Origin: UBA7703 sp963667195
GTDB taxonomy: Bacteria; Bacillota; Clostridia; Christensenellales; CAG-138
Direction: 5' to 3'
DNA: 64,000 nt
Assembly (NCBI GenBank): GCA_963667195.1
Contig: OY762962.1
Location: 124,001-188,000, forward strand
Made by a program: the position numbers and the translations under genes. The notes under the pieces were generated by a model. It was given only the letters and a program-made list of their open reading frames with translations. It was not told the origin of the DNA and made no database searches. This document shows positions 59,519 through 64,000 of this stretch, one piece after another (the stretch's first letter is position 1; each line of letters begins with the position of its first letter).

Positions 59519-61002
59519 AACGTTCATCCGGCATTTTGATGCATATATCATCGCTGCCCTGCCCTTACGGCATCGGCACGTTCGGGAAGGCCGCGTATGA
59601 TTTTGTCGATCAGCTCGTGTGCGCGGGCCAGCACTACTGGCAGGTGCTTCCGCTCGGGCCGACCAGCTATGGTGACTCGCCTTACCAATCGTTCTCCGCG
59701 TTTGCGGGAAATCCATATTTCATCGATCTCGACATGCTCGCGGACGAAGGGCTCCTCGATCGCGACTGGATCGCATCCATTCAGTGGGGCTATGGCGAAC
59801 GGCAAGTCGATTACGGCACGATTTTCGAGCAGCGCTTCCCCGTACTCCGCGCGGCATTTTCGCGCGCAAAGGAGAACTGGGATCACATGCAGGCGCTCGA
59901 TCAATTCGCCGCCGAAAACGCCGACTGGCTGAACGATTATGCGCTGTTTATGGCGCTCAAGGACGAAAACGGCGGCGTCGCCTGGGAAAACTGGCCGTAC
60001 GAGCTGCGCATGCGCGAGGAATGGGCGCTTTCCTCCGCGCGGGAACGCCTCGGCGAGAGCATGCGATTCTACCAATATCTGCAATACCTCTTTTATCGGC
60101 AGTGGACAAAGCTCCGCGCCTACGCGAACGAGCGGGAAATCAGGATCGTCGGCGATCTGCCGATCTACGTTCCGCTCGACTCCGCGGATGTCTGGAGTGC
60201 GCCGCAGGAGTTCCAGCTCGACGAACAGCGCCATCCGCGCTGCGTCGCGGGCGTTCCGCCGGACTATTTCTCCGCGGACGGGCAACTTTGGGGTAACCCG
60301 ATCTACGATTGGGACTATATGAAGCAGACCGGCTACGCGTGGTGGATGCGCCGCATGCGCTCCGCCTGCACCCTGTTTGACTGCGTGCGCATCGACCACT
60401 TCCGCGGGCTCTCCTCCTACTGGAGCGTTGCCGCGGATGCAAAGACCGCGCGGGATGGCGAATGGGTGCTTGGCCCGGGCGCGGACTTTGTGGATCGGCT
60501 GAAGGAGTCGTTCCCCGGGTTCGAGATCATCGCCGAAGATCTGGGCTTCTTGACCGACGAGGTGCGGCTGCTGCTCAAAGGCAGCGGATTCCCCGGCATG
60601 AAGGTGCTCCAGTTTGCCTTCGACGCGCGGGAACCCAGCAACTATCTGCCGCACACCTACGGACGCCACTGCGTCTGCTACGCGGGCACGCACGACAACA
60701 CCACGGTGGCATCGTGGTTCGACGAGGCCGATCCCGCGGATGCCGCGTTCTCCGTGCGCTATCTCGGGCTCAATACGGAGGAAGGTTACGTTTGGGGCAT
60801 GCTGCGCGGCGGTATGGGCTCGGTTGCCGATCTCTTTGTCGCGCAGATGCAGGATTATCTCGAGCTTGGCAAGGACGCGCGCATGAACATTCCCGGCACG
60901 CTCGGCGGCAACAACTGGAAATGGCGCCTCCTGGCCGGCGAGGTCACCGATGAACTGATCGAGAAAATCAGCGCGATGACGAAGATGTACGGAAGGATAT
61001 AA
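59515..61002 (+). CDS. malQ: 4-alpha-glucanotransferase (amylomaltase)
   Basis: 495 residues, GH77. Motifs: 'GILMHISSLPCPYGIGTFG', 'HYWQVLPLGPTSYGDSPYQSFSAFAGNPYFIDLDML', 'RIVGDLPIYVPLDSADVW', 'DCVRIDHFRGL' (catalytic Asp), 'IIAEDLGFL' (catalytic Glu), 'YAGTHDNTT' and 'NIPGTLGGNNWKWR'. It moves glucan segments between maltodextrins and frees glucose. Placed after the LacI-controlled sugar importer but with its own promoter, it suggests that the importer takes up malto-oligosaccharides. Confidence 0.96.
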   Translation: MKRSSGILMHISSLPCPYGIGTFGKAAYDFVDQLVCAGQHYWQVLPLGPTSYGDSPYQSFSAFAGNPYFIDLDMLADEGLLDRDWIASIQWGYGERQVDYGTIFEQRFPVLRAAFSRAKENWDHMQALDQFAAENADWLNDYALFMALKDENGGVAWENWPYELRMREEWALSSARERLGESMRFYQYLQYLFYRQWTKLRAYANEREIRIVGDLPIYVPLDSADVWSAPQEFQLDEQRHPRCVAGVPPDYFSADGQLWGNPIYDWDYMKQTGYAWWMRRMRSACTLFDCVRIDHFRGLSSYWSVAADAKTARDGEWVLGPGADFVDRLKESFPGFEIIAEDLGFLTDEVRLLLKGSGFPGMKVLQFAFDAREPSNYLPHTYGRHCVCYAGTHDNTTVASWFDEADPADAAFSVRYLGLNTEEGYVWGMLRGGMGSVADLFVAQMQDYLELGKDARMNIPGTLGGNNWKWRLLAGEVTDELIEKISAMTKMYGRI

Positions 61003-61010
61003 CGAGAGCA

Positions 61011-61050
61011 ACAAAAAAACGGAACCGCTCAAACGGTTCCGTTTTTTTGT
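61011..61050. terminator. Bidirectional terminator
   Basis: Seventeen-pair stem including A/T tracts (61011-61027 with 61034-61050), six-base loop. It ends malQ and the convergent AraC-type gene. Confidence 0.92.
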
Positions 61051-61058
61051 GCCCTGTT

Positions 61059-61901
61059 TTATGCTTTCTTTTTCAAGGGAATCCAGACTTCGCTGTAATA
61101 GTCCGGCGAGGTCGTGTCGCCATCGGAGTACATCTCAATTTCGACATACTCTGCGACCTCGTAAGTGCCGTTGGTCGGCAGCCACTCGGAGTAGATCTGC
61201 TTGGTCACGCTTTGAATCGATCCCGGCATGGGACCTCTGCATGCAAAGCGCGCCCAGAGATGCGCGGGGATTTCGCGAACGCTCATCCCTTCCGGCACTT
61301 CCTTGCCGGGAGCCAGCAGCTCGGCGATCATATACGGGAAGTTTCCCTTCTCGTCCGCGTCAAAGCAGACGCCGAACATCGGCACGATCTTCTCCTGCAA
61401 GCCCTGCGTGAAGAACGTGTCCCAGAATTTCGGGATCTCCTGCAGGTTTGAGGACATGTGAAAGGTTTTCTCAAGGCCTACCACCTTGAATGCGTCCATC
61501 TGTTCAATCTTGTAATCCATTCGTGTTGCGCCCTCCATCTGAATCGATATGGCAAGCGGGTTCTGGCAACGCAGCAGCGTACTCATTCTGCGCGCAATCG
61601 TGGGTGTTACCCCATGAAAGCGCGTGAACGCCTTGGTGAAGCTTTCCGGCGTGTCGTAGCCGTACTTCAGCGCAAGATCGATCACCTTTGCGTCGCCTGC
61701 AATGAGCTCCTGCGCCGCGAGCGTGAGCCTGCGCGCACGGATGTACTCGCTCACGCTCATGCCGGTGAGCGAAGCGAACGTCCGCTCCAGATAGAAGCGC
61801 GAGAGACCAACGTGCCTTGCCGCCTTCTCGCTGTCCGCGTCTTCCAAAAGATGCTGCTCCAGGTATTGCAGCGAGGCATTCAGCGTTTCAATCAGCTCCA
61901 A
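61059..61901 (-). CDS. AraC family regulator with GyrI-like ligand domain
   Basis: 280 residues. Residues 5-105 are the AraC double helix-turn-helix ('EKAARHVGLSRFYLERTFASLTGMSVSEYIRARRLTLAAQELI', 'VIDLALKYGYDTPESFTKAFTRFHGVTP'). Residues 125-280 are a GyrI/BmrR-like ligand-binding domain ('MDYKIEQMDAFKVVGLEKTFHM', 'FGVCFDADEKGNFPYMIAELL', 'WLPTNGTYEVAEYVEIEMYSDGD', 'SEVWIPLKKK'), which binds small cationic drugs or toxins. A regulator of the Rob/SoxS-plus-GyrI arrangement, likely a drug or stress sensor. Its target is unknown. Confidence 0.9.
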   Translation of the reverse strand: MELIETLNASLQYLEQHLLEDADSEKAARHVGLSRFYLERTFASLTGMSVSEYIRARRLTLAAQELIAGDAKVIDLALKYGYDTPESFTKAFTRFHGVTPTIARRMSTLLRCQNPLAISIQMEGATRMDYKIEQMDAFKVVGLEKTFHMSSNLQEIPKFWDTFFTQGLQEKIVPMFGVCFDADEKGNFPYMIAELLAPGKEVPEGMSVREIPAHLWARFACRGPMPGSIQSVTKQIYSEWLPTNGTYEVAEYVEIEMYSDGDTTSPDYYSEVWIPLKKKA

Positions 61902-62009
61902 GTGCGTCCTCCCTCTCTGCGTCGCTTTGCGCTGTCGTTTTCCACTTACAAAGAGATTGTATCAGGTGGGTTCGCGCGCTTCCTGTCTTTTCTTGTCACG
62001 ATTTGTCCG

Positions 62010-62612
62010 CTAGCTCGCGGGTTCGTAAACGATCTCCTGCGTGCCCTCCTCCAGAAGGCGCGCCGCGGCGTCGGGCTGGTTGAGCCAGGCTTCCCGCTGC
62101 TCCGGCGGCAATATCAGCGGCATGCGATCATGGATAAACGAAATCCCCTGCGACGCGGGTGCGGTGAGGATCACGAACACAGGAGTATCCGATCCCACCT
62201 CGGAACGATACAACCCCGCGAAGGTGAAGAGTCCCTCTTTCGCGGGGCGTAGTTTGTATTTGATCTTCTGTTTTTCGCGCGTTTCCCATTCGAAATACGC
62301 GCTCGCGGGAATCAGGCAGCGCCCGGACTGCGCGGTTTGCGCCTGCGTGAGCATCGGCGCGCGAAACATCGACTTTTCCAGCACGGATTCGCTTCTGGCG
62401 TTGATGACCTTTCCCTTGCCGTCAAAGCGGGCAAATCCCCAGCGCATCGCGCGCGGGCCTGTTGCATTCAGCGCCGCGACCTGATCCGTCGGAAACACTT
62501 CGCCGTTTTTCAGCATAAGTAAGCCCGCCTCGCGCTCACTCCGGAGATAGAGCATAGCGAGCATTTCGCGATATTGCGCGTCGTCAAAGTCCGTATAAAA
62601 CCGTCCGCACAT
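62010..62612 (-). CDS. SRAP/YedK (HMCES-type) abasic-site protein
   Basis: 200 residues starting MCGRF, so Cys2 becomes the N-terminal nucleophile after Met removal. Other family marks: 'ALNATGPRAMRWGFARFD', 'INARSESVLEKSMFR', 'RCLIPASAYFEWE' (with the catalytic Glu) and 'ISFIHDRMPLIL' (with the His). It crosslinks to abasic sites in single-stranded DNA and shields them from cleavage. The downstream (left) neighbour is the AraC-type gene. Confidence 0.93.
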   Translation of the reverse strand: MCGRFYTDFDDAQYREMLAMLYLRSEREAGLLMLKNGEVFPTDQVAALNATGPRAMRWGFARFDGKGKVINARSESVLEKSMFRAPMLTQAQTAQSGRCLIPASAYFEWETREKQKIKYKLRPAKEGLFTFAGLYRSEVGSDTPVFVILTAPASQGISFIHDRMPLILPPEQREAWLNQPDAAARLLEEGTQEIVYEPAS

Positions 62613-62634
62613 CGCTCGAATTCTCCTTTTTGGT

Positions 62635-63087
62635 TTAACCGAGCCAGAGCCCGATACATATACCCATAATCGAACCGATCAGCACCTGCAGCGGCGTGTG
62701 TCCAATCAGCTCCTTGAGCTCCCAATTCGGCAGTTCCAGAATCTTTCCTTCCTTGAGCAGATGATCCACAATCGCGGTGATGGTCACCGCCTGCTTGCCC
62801 GCTTCCTGACGCACGCCGCGCGCATCGTGCAGCACGACGGACGAGAGCACAAACGAGATCGCAAACTCAAACGACCCGAGCCCAAACTGCATCGCAACCG
62901 CGGTGGTCAGCGCGCAGACCGTCGCCGCGTGGGAGCTCGGCATGCCGCCGCTGCCCACGAGCCGCTCAAACTTGAACTCGCGGTTGACGATGGTATAAAG
63001 AATCGCCTTGATCGCCTGCGCAATCGCCCAGGCAACCAGCGCCGCAATCAGAATTCTATTGTTCAAAAAGTCCTGTAAGTAATGCAT
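62635..63087 (-). CDS. DUF212 / divergent PAP2 membrane protein (YuiD-like)
   Basis: 150 residues with four hydrophobic segments. The family core is 'IVNREFKFERLVGSGGMPSSHAATVCALTTAV' with 'VVLHDARGVRQEAGKQAVTI' and 'LIGHTPLQVLIGSIMGICIG'. The Ser-His-Ala (PSSHA) and the later His pair resemble the active site of PAP2-type phosphatases, so a lipid phosphatase role at the membrane is possible. It precedes the SRAP gene by 22 bases in the same direction and may be co-transcribed. Confidence 0.9.
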   Translation of the reverse strand: MHYLQDFLNNRILIAALVAWAIAQAIKAILYTIVNREFKFERLVGSGGMPSSHAATVCALTTAVAMQFGLGSFEFAISFVLSSVVLHDARGVRQEAGKQAVTITAIVDHLLKEGKILELPNWELKELIGHTPLQVLIGSIMGICIGLWLG

Positions 63088-63294
63088 ATTGATCCATCAC
63101 ATTCCTTGCGTCTTTCCGCGTGTAACAAACATCACGGCTCAATCATTGTACAAAATTGCGACGGGAAATACAATATTCTCGCCGGAGCGGTGCGGGTTTT
63201 TGCAAAGACTCGTCCGCTGAATCCGGGCAGCTTGATTTCCCTGTATTCGTATCGAAAAAGATCAAAGAATTGTAAAATTCGGCACCCTACATCC

Positions 63295-63323
63295 TTGACA
63301 GGTATCTGTATATCCCTTACGCT
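63295..63323 (+). promoter_or_regulatory. Promoter of the last gene, probably leaderless
   Basis: Perfect TTGACA (63295-63300), 17 bases, TACGCT (63318-63323). The -10 box is weak but spacing is ideal, and the ATG at 63330 lies six bases after it with no ribosome site. Confidence 0.5.
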
Positions 63324-63329
63324 TAATGA

Positions 63330-64000
63330 ATGAAAAAACGATTACTTTCAATCACCGCTTTGGTGCTGATGCTCGGCGTTTGCCTGCTGCCCGCGTTCAC
63401 GACAGCGCACGCCGAAGAGAGCGCTCCAACGAGCCTTAGCTTTGGCAGCGACGGCACGTTTACCGTGCTCATCCTCTCCGATTTGCAGGATACGCAGTTT
63501 ACGACAAAGCTCGTCGTAAGCGGCGAGACGAACGTGCTAAAGGACTATCCCGCCGATCTGATCGTGCTGCTTGGCGATCAGTTGGAGGGCCCAAGCCCCG
63601 TGCTTCGCCTGGGTAATGGCGCGAAAAACTGCGAAGATACGCTGCGCACGCTGCTTGCTCCCGTCGCGAAAAGCGGCATCCCGTTCGTGGTCGTCTTTGG
63701 CAACCACGACTATGAAGCGCCGCTATCCATCGCAGAGCAGGTGAAGATTTACGAGAGCTACGATAACTGCCTTGCGGTTTCCTTTGGCAAGGATTCCACC
63801 AAGGACGGCGCCTTCGTGCTTCCAATCAAGCTGTATAACAGCGATGTCGTCGATATGGCGCTGTATTTCTTCGATTCCGGCTCCTACATCGCAAACGGGG
63901 ACTACGACACCGTCTCGAAAGAGCAGGTCGCCTGGTACAACGAGCAGAGCGCCGCGTTCAAGGCCGCAAACGATGGTCAGGCGCTTCCCTCCGCCGCGTT
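63330..64000 (+). CDS. Secreted metallophosphoesterase (3' end outside window)
   Basis: The frame is open at the window edge; 223 residues are visible. Signal peptide 'KRLLSITALVLMLGVCLLPAFTTAHAEE'. Calcineurin-like motifs: 'TVLILSDLQDTQF', 'LIVLLGDQLEG' and 'VVVFGNHDYEAP'. The GNHD and GDQ motifs are intact; the later GHxH motif would be beyond the window. It is the third metallophosphoesterase of the window and another gene whose start lies right behind a -10 box. Substrate unknown. Confidence 0.85.
   Translation, partial: MKKRLLSITALVLMLGVCLLPAFTTAHAEESAPTSLSFGSDGTFTVLILSDLQDTQFTTKLVVSGETNVLKDYPADLIVLLGDQLEGPSPVLRLGNGAKNCEDTLRTLLAPVAKSGIPFVVVFGNHDYEAPLSIAEQVKIYESYDNCLAVSFGKDSTKDGAFVLPIKLYNSDVVDMALYFFDSGSYIANGDYDTVSKEQVAWYNEQSAAFKAANDGQALPSAA

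Noticed and set aside
59548..61032. 494-residue minus-strand frame over malQ
   Set aside because: Antisense shadow; it ends near the malQ start and has no ribosome site.
1..64000. tRNA, rRNA, CRISPR or insertion sequence
   Set aside because: I found no cloverleaf, no rRNA segment, no regular short repeat array and no transposase frame.

Overview
The window looks like chromosomal DNA of a fairly GC-rich Gram-positive anaerobe, most likely a Clostridia-type Firmicute. This is inferred from gene content, not from a search. The pointers are a cysteine T-box leader ahead of cysE-cysS, the cdaA-ybbR(cdaR) pair, a MerR/TipA-type regulator, a clostripain-family peptidase, an HflX with a JAMM-like N-terminal domain, many lipoproteins with short lipobox signals, and strong AAGGAG-type ribosome sites. 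I see no rRNA, tRNA, CRISPR array, phage or insertion sequence. Gene order looks like ordinary core and accessory metabolism.

Layout. 0-2 kb: end of a glycosyltransferase gene and the rplM-rpsI operon. 2-10 kb: a small membrane protein, a threonine-aldolase-like PLP enzyme, a metallo-beta-lactamase/lamin-tail lipoprotein, a three-gene redox operon (TlpA-like lipoprotein, 47-residue CXXC membrane protein, polyferredoxin), and an MFS carrier coupled to a DUF2804 gene. 10-22 kb: a large Ig-like/SH3 surface protein, a phosphoesterase, nitroreductase-HD pair, TipA-like regulator, AbrB-ABC exporter operon, mntP-fRMsr pair, AI-2E exporter and a glycerophosphodiesterase. 21-27 kb: an FAD-dependent dehydrogenase and the c-di-AMP synthase operon. 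27-36 kb: membrane clostripain, a divergent phosphoesterase/alkaline phosphatase pair, a beta-CASP nuclease and an ABC exporter. 37-48 kb: nadE, an X-Pro-peptidase-like hydrolase, hflX, cysE-cysS under a T-box, and proS. 48-54 kb: a GGDEF/EAL membrane protein and a dTDP-sugar/polysaccharide-priming operon in which the priming transferase and RmlA form one reading frame. 54-61 kb: a LacI regulator, a sugar ABC importer and malQ. 61-64 kb: an AraC/GyrI regulator, an SRAP protein, a DUF212 membrane protein and the start of another phosphoesterase.

Non-coding features are unusually readable. Most genes end in strong hairpins, many placed to serve convergent pairs. Several promoters have a near-consensus -10 box only 6-8 bases before the start codon and no Shine-Dalgarno, which suggests leaderless mRNAs. 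This group includes three phosphatase/phosphoesterase genes.

The best candidates for something not described are: the priming transferase-RmlA fusion, the three-gene thiol/iron-sulfur membrane operon, the leaderless promoter class, the JAMM-HflX architecture, the internal start that would make a free TipAS-like domain, and a 7-codon reading frame overlapping the malQ start. All coordinates and motifs were read by eye; functions rest on recognised family motifs.
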